A stretch of 64,000 nt of DNA from Schistosoma haematobium (Eukaryota > Platyhelminthes > Trematoda > Strigeidida > Schistosomatidae): the NCBI RefSeq assembly GCF_000699445.3, contig NC_067195.1, forward strand, positions 12,770,787-12,834,786. Reading direction: 5' to 3'. Each line of letters opens with the position of its first letter. Within the stretch, counting starts at the first letter, position 1. Position numbers and translations under genes: made by a program. The notes beneath the pieces were generated by a model, which searched no databases, was not told the DNA's origin, and saw only the letters and a program-made list of their open reading frames with translations. Positions 46,976-59,302 of the stretch are shown here, piece after piece.

Positions 46976-49727
46976 GATTATCCCCGGTCACAATTAAGCA
47001 TACGATAGATCCACTTTATCAACCACTACTCGATAAGTATCCTGGGATACAACAAACGCAAGCGAAACTACTGTGTGCAACCAGCAACGTTACACATCAC
47101 ATCACGACTACGGGACCACCTGTATTCTCTAAAGCACGACGACTAGACCCAAAAAGCTAAGGTTGGCCAAAAACGAATTTGACCACACTATAGACTTAGG
47201 AATCATACGACCGTCAAATAGCCCATATGCATCTCCGTTGCACATGGTCCCTAAAAAGGACAGCAACGATTGGCGTCCAACTGGTGACTATCGGCGATTG
47301 AATGCGAAAACCATTCCCGATCGTTACCCGTTGCTTCACATTCACGATTTGACAGCTACCTTGAAAGGTACAACTGTCTTTTCGAAAATCGACTTGGTTA
47401 AAGCGTATAACCAAATACCCACGTCCACTGACGACATTCCGAAAACAGCTATAATTACTCCCCTTTGACTCTATGAATTTTTGCGAATGCCCTTCGGTCT
47501 AAGAAACGCTACTCAAACATTCCAAAGGTTCATAGACGACGTTTTTCGAGGTCTCAACTTCGTACATGCGTATGTTGACGACTGCCTAATCGCACGTCCG
47601 GACAGACAATCGCATCTCAGGCATCTGGATCTTGTTTACGATTGACTGCAAAAACATGGCATTACTGTAAACGTCCAGAAATGCCAAATCAAAGCTGACT
47701 CATTAGACTTCCTATGACACACTATCGATGCTCAAGGGATTCGACCCCTTAGAACCAAAGTGGCGGCCATTCTGGATTACCCAGAACCGACCATCGTCAA
47801 GCAATTACGCACGTTTAACGGCCTGGTAAGTTTCCATTAACGTTTCATATCGAAATGCGCATCGCTTATGAAGCCTCTTACCGATCAACTTCGTGGAAAT
47901 GCGAAATCCATCAATCTGGACGACACTGCACGAAAAGCATTCTCCACAATTAAGAAACTTATCGCTAAAGCAATAATGCTTGCTCATCAGGGCACTCAAG
48001 CACCCATTAGCATCGCAGTAGACGCATCCGATTCAACAATCGGAGGAGTCTTACAACAATGGGTTAACAACTCCTGGCAACCTTTGGCATTTTTCTCTAG
48101 ACGGTTGCTAGACACCGAATCGAGGTACAGCACATTCGGTAGGGAACTCCTAGCTATGTATTGTGCTGTACGGCATTTCCAACACTATATCGAAGGCCGT
48201 GAATTCACCCTTTTTACTGACCATAAACCTCTTACTTTCTCGTTAAGAGCTTCTTCAGACAGGTACTCACCTCGTGAGTCTCGACAACTGGACTACATTT
48301 CGCAGTTTACTTCAGGCATCCAACACATCTCTGGAGCAAACAATGTAGTTGCAGACGCCTTGTCTCGCATAACTTCCTCGGACAGTTTCCAAGGAATCGA
48401 CCTTCTTAAACTCGCCCAGCATCAAAAAGAAGACACTGATCTTCAGCACGAGTTATCGTCTACAACACAAGCTAAGAATCAAACAGATGGAACAGGTAAG
48501 GAAACCTTAATGTGTGACACATCTACAGGTAGGGATCGCCCAATCGTGCCGAAACGTTATCGACGCAACGTCTTCAATACGTTGCACAAACTTTCTCATC
48601 CAGGTGTTCGTGCAACCATCAAGCTTATAGCAGAACGTTTTTGCTGGCCTGGAATGAATAAAGACGTGAGGGAGTGGGCACGCTCCTGTGTAAACTGCCA
48701 AAAATCTAAGGTTATCAGACACAATAAATGTCCCTTAGGCTCATTTAAAACTCCCGATGCTCGTTTCGACCATGTTCATCTGGATTTGGTAGGACCTTTA
48801 CCAGGTTCAAATGGATACTCTTACCTCTTAACCTGCGTAGACCGTTTCACTCGATGGCCAGAAGCAGTACCTATTAAGGACATCACTGCTGAAACAGTGG
48901 CTCGCGCCTTCGTCGAACGATGGGTAGCAAACCTCGGCTGCCCTTCAACCATCACTACAGACCACGGACGTCAGTTTGAATCTGGACTTTTCCGTTGTCT
49001 GACCACACTTTTAGGAATCACTCGCTTCTGAACGACGGCCTACCGCCCACAAGCAAACGGGTTGGTAGAACGTTTTCACCGACAACTAAAAGCTTCACTA
49101 TCAGCTGCCAACGTTTCACAGTGGACCGACGCTCTTCCACTTGTCTTACTAGGTATTCGCAATGCAGCGAAAGCTGACATTGGATACACTGCGGCTCAAC
49201 TCGTTTATGGAACGACACTTCGACTTCCAGGAGAATTCGTGGATCCTTCATCCTCTTCAATGAACATGGATCTAACCTCCTACACGAACAGGCTTACAAA
49301 CGCAATGCGTTCAGTTAAACCTGCTTCCACTCGACCTCAATCAACTGATGTTTTCGTTCAACCTGACTTACGATATAGTACACACGTTTTCATTCGTCGA
49401 GACTCGCATCGACGACCCTTCGAATCAGCATACGAAGGACCTTTCAAAGTTCTTCAACGTGAATCTAAGTACTGTGTAGTCGATAAGAACGGAACAAACG
49501 ATAGCATCAGCATAGATCGCCTCAAAGCAGCGTATTTAGAAGGAAATCCTATCCACGTCGATTTTCCTTCGGTACAATCGAACGACACGACTCCGACACT
49601 TATAACAACTCATCCAACAACCAACACGCACGATGGTACTTCGACAGTATCTGAAAATAAACCTAAAACGACGCGTTCTGGAAGAAGAGTAAGCTTTTCA
49701 GAACATTTAAATGACCATTGCACGTAA
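46976..49727 (+). pseudogene. Ty3/Gypsy pol: RT, RNase H, integrase, with stops
   Basis: [63 protein letters not shown]. RNase [59 protein letters not shown]. Integrase: HHCC zinc finger (HKLSHPG ... CVNCQKSK), [34 protein letters not shown], then YEGPFKVL and the C-terminal tail to 49727. A one-base loss near 47153 and at least five in-frame stops (near 47466, 47643, 47716, 47837, 49029) inactivate it. Chromodomain not seen. Confidence 0.9.
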
Positions 49728-50102
49728 GGCACTACTCGACATTTTATATTATCTCGATCTTTGTTTTTACGATATATTATATCTTTTTTAAAAAAATTTT
49801 AATATGCTTATATATTTATATTTTTGTTTAAAAAAACAAACAAAAAACATAAATTTTTTAAAGCTATTACGTGTGCTTGAGTTTATTTTCCTTGTTTTTC
49901 GCCGACATTGTGGTTTTACGCACATACGAGTGTATTTTTTACTATTTTGTACTTCGGTCCCATATAGTAAGGAAAGACGACCAGACACTGCTAGACCTAG
50001 CAAGCTATCAGAAGAGTGTTTGCCAACGACATACCCGTTGGGTTTAAACTTCTGACTGGCCACGTCTTAGGGTCATCACCACCCCACTAGGGGGAAGTGG
50101 TC
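49728..50102 (+). other. Gypsy 3' internal region and polypurine tract
   Basis: Non-coding stretch after pol, repeated at 59303-59674. It ends with CTAGGGGGAAGTGGTC (50087-50102), a polypurine tract that would prime plus-strand synthesis just before the LTR. A short open frame here (ending YPLGLNF) is shared by both copies. Confidence 0.65.
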
Positions 50103-50427
50103 TGTAGCGGTAAATAAATCCGCAAAATAAATTGCTCCGTAAGTTTTCAATATTGGATGATGACCAGATTAGTTTTAGTGGACTCACCTAACTGAAGGCG
50201 CTCGGTCATGCATCCGCACCAGATCACGTGTGGTAACGCCGTGCTCAACATCAACCGCAATCGCTAGCCAGATTAGATAAGAGAATTCCGATTTATTGGT
50301 TATCGCCAAATACACTCTCCCGATCTCCTCGACTCTGTCTTTTGATTTCTCTTGATGGGTACGAATTATATTAGAAGGTGTTACTGGTAAAAGCGTTGTC
50401 AAACACTGAATACCTGTGCCATCTTCA
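50103..50427 (+). repeat. Gypsy 3' LTR, about 325 bp
   Basis: Starts TGTAGCGGTAAATAAATCCG after the polypurine tract and ends ...CTGTGCCATCTTCA. The copy at 59675-59999 has the same start, end and length and differs at very few positions by eye. No 5' LTR was found upstream of the protease. Confidence 0.75.
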
Positions 50428-50499
50428 ATATCCTACGGCACTCAATGCTATATCAAAGTCAGTACAAGTGTTAGATGGGCATTTTCAAATATCCTTGTG

Positions 50500-50830
50500 A
50501 TGGAAGCATGAACATGAGCTACCCAATAATGAAAATCCAGACTTAGACTTAGAGATAATCACCGATTGCCAAGCAGAATGGAGTTTTTTGTGTGGGTACA
50601 TAAAAGGGCTGGAAGATTAAAATCAAAGTTTGTGTCATTACCTGCCAGTATTCATTGTTCCGCTGATGCTTTCAAGCCTGCATATGGTGTTGTCACATAT
50701 ATCCTTTAAGAAAGCGTTTAATGGTCAGATCAATTAAACATTTCTGTCAACTAAGTCAATGTCGCTCACTTGAAACTTGCTATCATACCTAGAACAGAAC
50801 TACCAGACGCGCTTTTTGAAGGTTGTAACT
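50500..50830 (+). pseudogene. BEL/Pao-type pol scrap
   Basis: Translations in changing frames give ELPNNENPDLDLEIITDCQA, LPASIHCSADAFKPAYGVVT and KLAIIPRTELPDALF. This matches the Pao/BEL region after RT, where LH.F.DAS..AYG.v.Y and (L)..P.LEL/A..L are typical. Schistosome Saci-1 is a BEL element, but identity to it is not established here. Confidence 0.55.
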
Positions 50831-51133
50831 TTTTCCGTGGTACTATTTTATTTTCCTTTGAGTTTTTCTCTTTAATTTTACACTTAATAGTGATAAATAA
50901 TTCGTCACTGATAGGGTTCTATCAACTTGACACCTTATTTAGGAACTCAACGTCACAAATTAATCTTGCTAATTTTCACGCTACCTTTATCACCAATTAA
51001 CGTTAATATATTTACTCTTAACTAATACTGGGTCTGATCTTACCATAAAACTTTACACGTTCACTAAGTTAAATTACAACTATCGCCGTCCACCTAATTA
51101 AATTTCGTATTTACATTACTTCGAAGTTATCAG

Positions 51134-51432
51134 GTGACGATCCAAAAACGTCGATGCGTTTTGTTCTGTCGCATCTGTTGACACCGGAGGTTGCCAGTAA
51201 ATTCACGTTACTTGGCACCTCTTCAAAACGAGCACTACAGAAATGCACGTTTTACAGCTTCATAAGAAGTAACCTATATCTATTACTTAAACTTCGGGTG
51301 CCTTATCTCATCGCTTTCTGTCATCCTGTCAACGAAAAAGACCTTGGTAAGCTCTATTACATCGCGACACAAGGTTACTTTCATGATATCCGAGACAAGA
51401 TGATAAAGCGTAATAGAAGAAAACAAGACCAG
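51134..51432 (+). CDS. Possible host exon, DUF4806-like
   Basis: Acceptor-like TTATCAG before 51134 and a consensus donor GTATGT after 51432 bracket an open 299-bp frame: DDPKTSMRFVLSHLLTPEVA, SKFTLLGTSSKRALQKC, then LRVPYLIAFCHPVNEKDLGK and a basic end KRNRRKQDQ. The pattern LLTPEVA..FTLLG...K.AL..C resembles the DUF4806 domain found in many invertebrate proteins, sometimes within repeats. No neighbouring exon was identified, so it may be a gene fragment. Confidence 0.4.
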
Positions 51433-52009
51433 GTATGTACTAATTTAAAGTGATAACCTCCCTACGGCTCTATAGTTACAGTCAACAATACTAACGAACA
51501 TAACCGTAAGTTCAGCTTCAAGTAATTGGCTGTACCAAAGCATGTCATTGAAATGTGGTTGTGACTTTTTTTAATTCAGAATTCACGGGACGACTACCTC
51601 AATTCTCAATAGCCGTGCAATTGTTTTGATGTTCTACCTACATTTCAATAAACTTTTCTTTTCGAACAGCTTACTCTTTTACTTACATGGGAAACTGTTG
51701 AAGTGTTGAGAATGTGTGTTTGGGTGTCAGTTAACTTTTGGTTAAATGCACATTCCTTATGAATAAAACCACCTGTTCCTTCTGTTGCAGATAATTTCAA
51801 ATAACAATGAATTAGCAATTGCATTGGATATGCAAAACAATCGATGCTTAAGCTTCGGCTCTAGTGTTGTACAATAATACGCTTTTCCTTTTAAATACAA
51901 ATTTTCAAAAATGTACCACTTTTCCACTGCATTGCAGATATATTTTGGTCTGTTTTTGAAATTAAAGGCGAACATAGGAGTTATGTGTGTATTTGGGCGA
52001 GAAGTAGGC

Positions 52010-52102
52010 AATTCCGCGGAAATTTAGGCGAAAATGCGACAATTCGGAAGATATTTAGGTGAAAATTTGCAAATTCAGCGGATATTTAGGCGATAAGTCG
52101 GT
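52010..52102 (+). repeat. 31-bp tandem repeat in CR1 5' UTR
   Basis: Three consecutive 31-bp units begin AATTCCGCGGAAATTTAGGC, AATTCGGAAGATATTTAGGT and AATTCAGCGGATATTTAGGC, with partial units on both sides (51990-52009 and 52103-52115). They directly precede ORF1 of the CR1-like LINE and may belong to its promoter. Confidence 0.75.
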
Positions 52103-52901
52103 AATTTGTCGACAAAAAGGGGAAAATCCGCATTATTTCCCCAGGACAGGCGAAAAAGACGACATTCTGATGCGTTTTCCCCTTTCGCTACCAAAGTATT
52201 TACCCCTTTATTTCCCCTTTTTGTGTTGCTTGGGTCCGATAATGTCCAGGCCATCTAAAAAACATATAAACTCTCCTGATGCCTATAGCACCTGCAAAAG
52301 ATCTAAATCAGTCACAAAAACGAATAATGTGAAACCTTATAAACACACTGATCAGTCTGCATCCTACTCTGATCTTCCCTCAGCCACACTAAACGTGCAC
52401 CGTTTACTTGGACAAGACATATCACTACCTTGCATCTCGCTTGTCGATATAAATAAGAGCAGTCACATACCGTTAGAGTCGACATCATTTGTCAGTCCAA
52501 ACAAAAGCATCACATGTTGTGAGCAGTATTTAGACAGTGCTGTTGACCCCAAACACCCAGCAACCTCACAATCGGCCATCCTGAGTAGCGGCCCACGGAG
52601 TACATGTAAGCCTGCCTACAATAGCCAGCCCGATGATGTAGATCTTGACTACTCACCCAGACATATACCTCATCCTCCAACTAAGTGTGCACAAAGTGAT
52701 CATCCGCTAGACACCTGCAACAGGCCTGTATGTAACCATATCGACCTTAAAAACTTTGATATAAACTCCAATAATCTCACCACTGGTAGACCTAAAAGCA
52801 GCCAAACAGAACTTAGCCTCACCCAAACTATTCAAGACCTATTACCGTACAAATATTTAATCAGTTTTCCAGAAAATCCCGATCTGGAAATTATAAAAAA
52901 C

Positions 52902-53503
52902 GGCGAGACTCTAATTTAAGGACGACCTTTGAACGAATCTTAAATGACCTTGACAATTATTAGCCAATCAAAAGAAAGTTAGTATAAAGTGAAAATATAT
53001 TATATGAAAGTAATGAATTACAGTGGATATTCTTCTTTTACATGATTTAAAAACTTGTTAAAGTTTGATTAAGGTTCAGAGGTTCTGAATTCACAATGCA
53101 TATGGAATAGAAACTCGTCCATTGAGTTAGGGTTAGTTGAGGGTTAGGGTTTAGGGTTAAGGTTAGGGTTAGGTGAGGGTTAGGGTTAGGATGCTAACAT
53201 ACGAGTTTTTAAATCATGTAAAGGAAGAATATCCACTGTAATTCATTACTTTCTTTTAATATATTTTTACTTTATGCTGTCTTCTTATTGACTAATAATT
53301 AAAATTGCTCAAACGCTTCTGATTGGCTCGTCCCTAAATTAAAGTCTCGCCGTTCCATCTATTGTAACCTCTCGTTAATCACCTACTCTCTAAAATCCAC
53401 TGTGAACCAATCGTATGTTAGCATCACGTGTTGAACTTGGCTCCGTGACCTTGAAATCGCTCGAACGCTTCTGATTGGCTCGTCCCTAAATTAGAGTCTC
53501 GCC
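52902..53503. mobile_element. Merlin-derived fold-back element
   Basis: The left terminal repeat GGCGAGACTCTAATTTAAGG (52902) is mirrored at 53503 and again internally at 53340. 52902-53085 and 53340-53205 are inverted copies of the same Merlin left end, with a TTAGGG-like tract between them. 53341-53503 is the normal Merlin right end, as at 1205-1359. The ends match the Merlin copy at 703-1359. No clear target duplication was seen. Confidence 0.75.
53126..53190 (+). repeat. Interstitial TTAGGG-like tract
   Basis: Irregular repeats of GGGTTAG, GGGTTTAG and GGTTAAGG over about 65 bp, in the middle of the fold-back element. The homologous site in the other Merlin copy (900-917) holds only two units. 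Confidence 0.85.
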
Positions 53504-54629
53504 ATAGATCAACTGAAGTGTTGAAAAGACTTCAGTGTATGCAGAATGTCATTGTGTATAATATACCTGATAGTACGAACATAAAGATTGCTAAAAATAC
53601 TCTACTACAAGAATGTGGATTGTCGCAGTCTTGGTGTTAAACAAGAAGATTACGTAAAGCACACACTAAAGCCTCCTGTCCCATTCTATTTCAGTTTGGT
53701 AGTACCACTGAGGCTAATCACCTCCTCAATAGTCAGTCATTACTGAGGCGTATTCCAACATTTAAAAAGATTAGGATCATTCATGACAGGACCGCTATCC
53801 AGCGTCGAATCTGCAATGGAACACAAACTGATCAACCCAGCTCACGTAGCCGCGGCAGCTACTGCTCCTGTCGCTGCACAAATCCTAAAATATCATACAC
53901 TGCCCCCCCAAAAAACGGAGGCACGTCGGACACTGCTATTAGTCCTAAGGACAAGACCGCACATAAAGCAGCTACAACCACTCACCCTCAGCCTAGACGC
54001 TCAGCTACCCCAAAATGCCTAACCACTTATGCCTCAATAGCGTCCAAGTATTACCCTAGCGGCCCCTATAAAATGCCTAGAAACGATCCTCCCAGGAATT
54101 GCGCTAACAGCTACAGACTCTCAGACACCGCTGTACGAAATAATACCAAACTCGCCGTGAAAACCCACCAATACTCCAGCACCCCTAACCCAAAACATGC
54201 ACCTTCTCATAGCAATAGAACGCTCTACAACAAACATAGTGAACTGGCAACACTCACTCATCCTAATGTGAAACGACACTCGACAAGAACCACACCCACA
54301 CGTAATACCCATAAGTCATATAGTGTCAACCTTGTAAGCCCCATGAACCAACACAAAACTATACACAACAGAAACACCTGACTTGGCAACAATAACAGGC
54401 ATTCCTTCATTCCTTACCAGAAACATACAACCTCCCCAACTAACCACAATAGGACTAAAATTGCCCACCGCACACAAGGAAGCCGTAACGTTGGCCTTCT
54501 TGGGAACCCACCTACTGACTCTAGGTACTATCTAAGTCAAGCCACCCAATACAACGGTTTAGTCCCCCCTAATTCGACATACACACTATCTCATCCTTTT
54601 TTATCTCTCTCCCCCTCAACATTACTGCT

Positions 54630-57600
54630 ATGGGGTCTCCAAATGTTGAGGGCGACAATCTCACTATTCTGAAACCATCTATATACTCCGATTTAATAGG
54701 GAGTGGCACATCCTACTCAACTTCGATAACTGTCTCTAGTCTTGAAAACTCCTTGACTGAACCCCCTGATCATTCCCCGGACACATTACCTAACCATTCA
54801 ACTCTACCTTCCACTCTTAGACATACTTCTTTCACCAAAACCACACCCGACTACCCTTCTTGCATTAACCATACTGGTAATAAACTAAACGCTCATCGAT
54901 ATGGAGTCAACGCTCCCAATTCTTCCTTTTCTTATGGCAAAACAGACAAACCACTGGGTTTACATCATACCTTTCTACTAGACAAACAGTCACCGTACCT
55001 GACACTTATGTTAATCAACGCTCGATCTGTACAAAGTAAGACGACTTACCTACGCAACCTATTACTTCTAAACAACCCCTCACTTGTTTTGATAACGGAA
55101 AGTTGGCTGTCCTCCGATACCACAGACACATATCTACAAATAGACACCTATGAGCTCTTCCGCTGTGATCGAGTCACCAAGAAGGGTGGTGGTTGTCTCG
55201 TTTATGTATCAAAAAAACTGAGAGCGGAAATCTATAGCGACCACGTCCTCAGCAAACTTCCTGAATCGATATGGCTTGCTGTGCACATTCATGAGTGTAA
55301 AATACTAATCGGATGCATATATCCAGCTCCTAACACTCTTAGTTCAACTGACACTATTATAAGTGAGTCATTTGCTCAGGCTGCCTCGCTTGACTTCACT
55401 TACAAAATTGTATGTGGTGATTTCAACCTTCGCACCATCAACTGGAAAAGACATTCTGGCCCATTGTGCTTTGAAAGCATACTTAGGTCCTTAGACATAC
55501 ACGGCTGGCAACAACATGTACACCTGCCTACACGAAATCACAACATTCTTGACTTGATATTCTGTCATAATGTCACACCAACATCAATGGTGGTTGGCGA
55601 AAAGTTTCACAACAGCAATCATAAAATAGTCCTCTGCACCCTTCCGATTCTTGCCATATACAACAAATTAAAGACATTAAACACGCGATTTCAATATAGA
55701 GACTATGCAAACGCTGACTGGGAAGACTTTCGATTTCTAATAAAGCACTCTGACTGGGGCAGTTTCTTTACCAGTAATAACCTCTTAGAAACATTAGAAA
55801 TATTCAATATCACCACCAAATCTGCACTAGACACTACTATACCCTCTAAAATTAGTTTTAAAACAGTTACTCTCTATATAAACCAAAAGACTAGGTCTAA
55901 ACTGCGAAAACTGAAAAGGATGTACTATATATCAAAAGACTTCAGTGCCCTGCACCAGATATACTCTGTACTTGACGGAATACAACGTCAACACAACAAG
56001 CATAAACAGGTAGAGGAACGTACTGCGCTCGCCGCTGCATCTAAAGCCCAAGCCCTATGTCGTCTCCTCACGGAACGCATAAGAAAGAACACAGACCACA
56101 ACATTCACTCCTTACTGCACGATGGAGTAACGTATAATGACCAAACCGTCATATGTGAATGGTTTTCGCACAATGGGAATACATCTGATGCTCCAGATAT
56201 TGACATAAAGTGCACCGGCAAAAACTATCTTAGTACCATAAACTTCGACATTAGGAGTATACATACCGCCATTAAAACCCTTAAGCCAAATGCAAGTTCT
56301 GGTGCCGATGACATCCCTTCAATCGTTTATAAAATGTCAGGACCGGACATACAGACGCTACTACTGAAAATATACACATTATCTTTAGAGACAGGTACAT
56401 ATCCGGAAACCTGAAAGGTAACGTATGTTCTTCCCAAACACAAATCCGGACCGAGAAACCTGGTTGAAAACTACAGACCTATAAATATCACTCCAGTCAT
56501 ATCACGCATAATGGAAAAAGTGATACAAAATCAACTATCTGATCACCTACTCAAGGAAGATCTAATAGACCCGTCACAAGACGGCTTCATTAGAACAAGG
56601 TCGTGCAGTACATGCCTGATAGACTTCTTTAACGAGGTTACTCGTATACGTGACCAGAAGAAACTAGTTATTATACTATACTTCGATATAAAGAAAGCCT
56701 TTGATAAAGTACCTCATAATCTTCTAATCAACAGACTTAAGTCAGTTGGAATTATAAATCCCCTTTTGCAATGGATCAAGTCTTTTCTTGCGAACAGATA
56801 TCAAATAACCAAGATTAACTCTAATACATCTACACCTCGACCAATAACCATAGTTGTGCAGGGTAGTGTCTTGGGTCCATTGCTCTTTATAATCTACATC
56901 AACAATATATGCAAGTGTTTTAGCACAGGTAAGACCTACCTCTATGCCGATGACTTAAAAGTCATCTATAAAACTGACATTTGCGATTTACGCAGTACTA
57001 TGCAAACAATCCAACATGAACTCAACATGGTAGACGACTGGTGCAAACGCTGGAGGTTAGGGCTCAACACAGAGAAATGCGGCTGGTTATGTATAGGAGA
57101 CACGTCTCTTAAGATGAAACTAACACTTAGCAATCACACACTGCCCAGGCTGGCATCAGTAACTGACCTAGGGGTACATTACTCACAGTCTTAATTTCTC
57201 TGAACACATCTCAGCCAAAGCATCCAAAATGCGGAAATTGCTTGGCTTCACTCTCCGTAATTTCTATCAAAATGAATCTAAAATCATTCTTTACAAAGTT
57301 TGTGTAAGACCTATCGTTGAATACTGCTCGTTCTTATTTTCCAATCTACGCCTATCTGATATACTAAAGGTGGAAGGAATACAACGAGACTTCACCCGCA
57401 AAGTACTTAAGACTGACTCGGTCATTGACTACAGTTCCCGATGCCAAATCTTAGGAATAGCACCCCTTTGGAAAAGAAGGCTTAGGTCTTATTTGATTCT
57501 CTACTTCAAACTACTCAAAAACCTTACTTATTCAACATAAAAGATAATTCTTACCCGAGATTCACATGAATACGGACTTCGAAACAAAGTATCTACGGTC

Positions 57601-57810
57601 AAAGTTGAGAAATACAGATAAAAAACTCGGGAAAACTTCTTCCTCACCAAGTATGCAATAATATGGAAGTCTTCCCTCCGAAACTCGCATGGCAGATGAA
57701 TTACATACGTTTGTAAAACTGCTTGATCAAGCCCTCACTCACACTGATTTTGCACGTACGAACACATCTGCGCCCCACTCAGACATTATAGGCTCTCTCC
57801 ATGTCTAGAC
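54630..57810 (+). pseudogene. CR1-like LINE ORF2: endonuclease and reverse transcriptase
   Basis: ATG at 54630. Endonuclease: LTLMLINARSVQSKTTYLRN, LVLITESWLSSDT, GGGCLVYVSKKL, CKILIGCIYPAPN, VCGDFNLRTINW, HNILDLIFC, SNHKIVLC. RT: KPNASSGADDIPSIVYK, NYRPINITPVISRIMEK, DGFIRTRSCSTCLIDF, YFDIKKAFDKVPHNLLINRL, VVQGSVLGPLLFIIYINNI, YLYADDLKVIYKT (intact YADD). Damage is light: TGA for Trp at 56412 and one base change near 57190, after which the tail continues (RKLLGFTLRNFYQN to 57540), with later frame changes. CR1/jockey-type by the separate ORF1 and the GSVLGPLLF motif. Confidence 0.9.
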
Positions 57811-59302
57811 CAAAATAGACTTCAAGTTCAGTTTGCCTTATTTTTCCTACTTTGCAGTTGTATTAATTACTTTTCCCACCCTATTTCTTCACTTGAAGTA
57901 GACAGGTAACTCACTGGACCTATCATTACTGTTAAACTAAACTCGGTCGATAAGGGACACTCACTACCACCCTAAAAAGTCAAGAGGACCACACAATCGA
58001 CTGTATACTACCAATGGTCTTGCATCTATGGGGCCTGTTACCAATCAACTAGTTAGGACAACAGAAAATAACATCAGCACCAAGTTACTGTGAGTTCCTT
58101 CCTGTTTATCCTGTATTAACTTTTTACTCTTCTGTACACTATGTTGACTAGCAATTAATATTATTTCTCCACTCGTTCCCTTATCCACAACTCATATACT
58201 TCTATACTTTTTCAGCCTGCTTAAATAAACAATTATCCTACAATATACCCTTCTTAACGCTTATACTCTGATTGGCAAACTATACTTTATACTATAGTCA
58301 ACAGAGGCACTGCATCGATGCTTTACCCACAGTCCATAACTTGTAACTGCCTGATAAGCTTGTTAAATGGTACTTATAGAAATAGTGCTTTCCAACAGGT
58401 TGTGAAACAGAGGATTGTGTGAGGTATGACGTATATACAAAAATAAGCCTAAATGAGCCTAACATCACAAAAGGAGGGAGGGTGGAATTACTGACCAGCA
58501 AGCATTGATGGTGAGAGCGATAACTTCAATCCACCCGTGTTTGTGGGGACAGAACATTTTGTATGTATCAGGCTCCTCACGATTGAGAATAAGTCAGTCA
58601 ATCTGTGATATAGATTGTCTTCCTACGCTCACCACTCAGACTCAAGTTTCCAATATTATGCTGGATTAGCTATTCTACTAAGACAACCTACAACATGCTA
58701 ACTCGGACTTTTACACTAGGATTGTGTGGCTGGCATCGGATAGACAAAAAAAGATAACAAAAGATATAGTCATTGGTATTCTTAACACTCCATCCTCTAT
58801 ATACACACCCTTCTAATAAACCGCTTCTCTTGTACCAACCTTGACTTCCCTTGCTTCATGTAAGCTTACTCCAACTTGTTAAACATCACAACTCATTGTT
58901 CTTTATTAGTACATTCTCTAATATAGAGCCTCTGACTTCGCTTCACTCTAACAAGACATAATATGAATTTATTCTAATTTATTATACCTCTGTCCGTTCT
59001 ACTACACAATGTTAAGCAACGTTTGGCGTTCATATCCAAGTGCCTTGCTGCTCTTCCGTTTCTCTTTTTTTCTTCTTCAGAATCTTGCTCTGAGAGCACA
59101 GCTATGAAACTTCTGACGTTTGGAACAAACTTGACCTACGCGTCCTCCCAAGGTCATAGTTTACAGCAAGCGCTCTACGATTTCACTTTATAACAACTAT
59201 AAACTTAATAAGTTGGGAAGCATTTTGCAAACCAACAAATGCTGTAATTTATAGATCATGCCTGTAAAAACGGTGTGTACCTGCACATGCAGAAATATAT
59301 TA
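57811..59302 (+). other. CR1-like LINE 3' region, boundaries uncertain
   Basis: No coding content. It ends in TATTATTATTAT at about 59290-59302, a short tandem 3' end of the kind CR1 elements have, exactly where the second Gypsy fragment begins. Part of the interval could be unrelated intergenic DNA. Confidence 0.45.

Larger units (their letters stand above)
52242..54381 (+). pseudogene. CR1-like LINE ORF1, interrupted
   Basis: ATG at 52242 (MSRPSKKHINS) opens a Ser/Thr/Pro-rich N-terminal region that runs to 52901, where a Merlin derivative was inserted. After 53503 the frame resumes as VLKRLQCMQNVIVYNIPDS, with a stop at 53638. Then come RRLRKAHTK, CPILFQFGSTTEANHLL and FKKIRIIHDRTAIQRRICN, a pattern typical of the RNA-binding (RRM-like) part of CR1/jockey ORF1 proteins, followed by a Pro/Thr/His-rich end. 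The expected role is RNA binding in the retrotransposition particle. The insertion, a stop and a frame change near 53800 inactivate it. Confidence 0.75.

Noticed and set aside
49788..50402. Genes at 49788-50063 and 50184-50402 (and their copies near 59437-59974)
   Set aside because: Both frames lie in the Gypsy 3' internal region or LTR and recur only because that segment is duplicated.
53126..53190. Telomere or subtelomere
   Set aside because: The tract is short, irregular and enclosed by inverted Merlin arms within a LINE.
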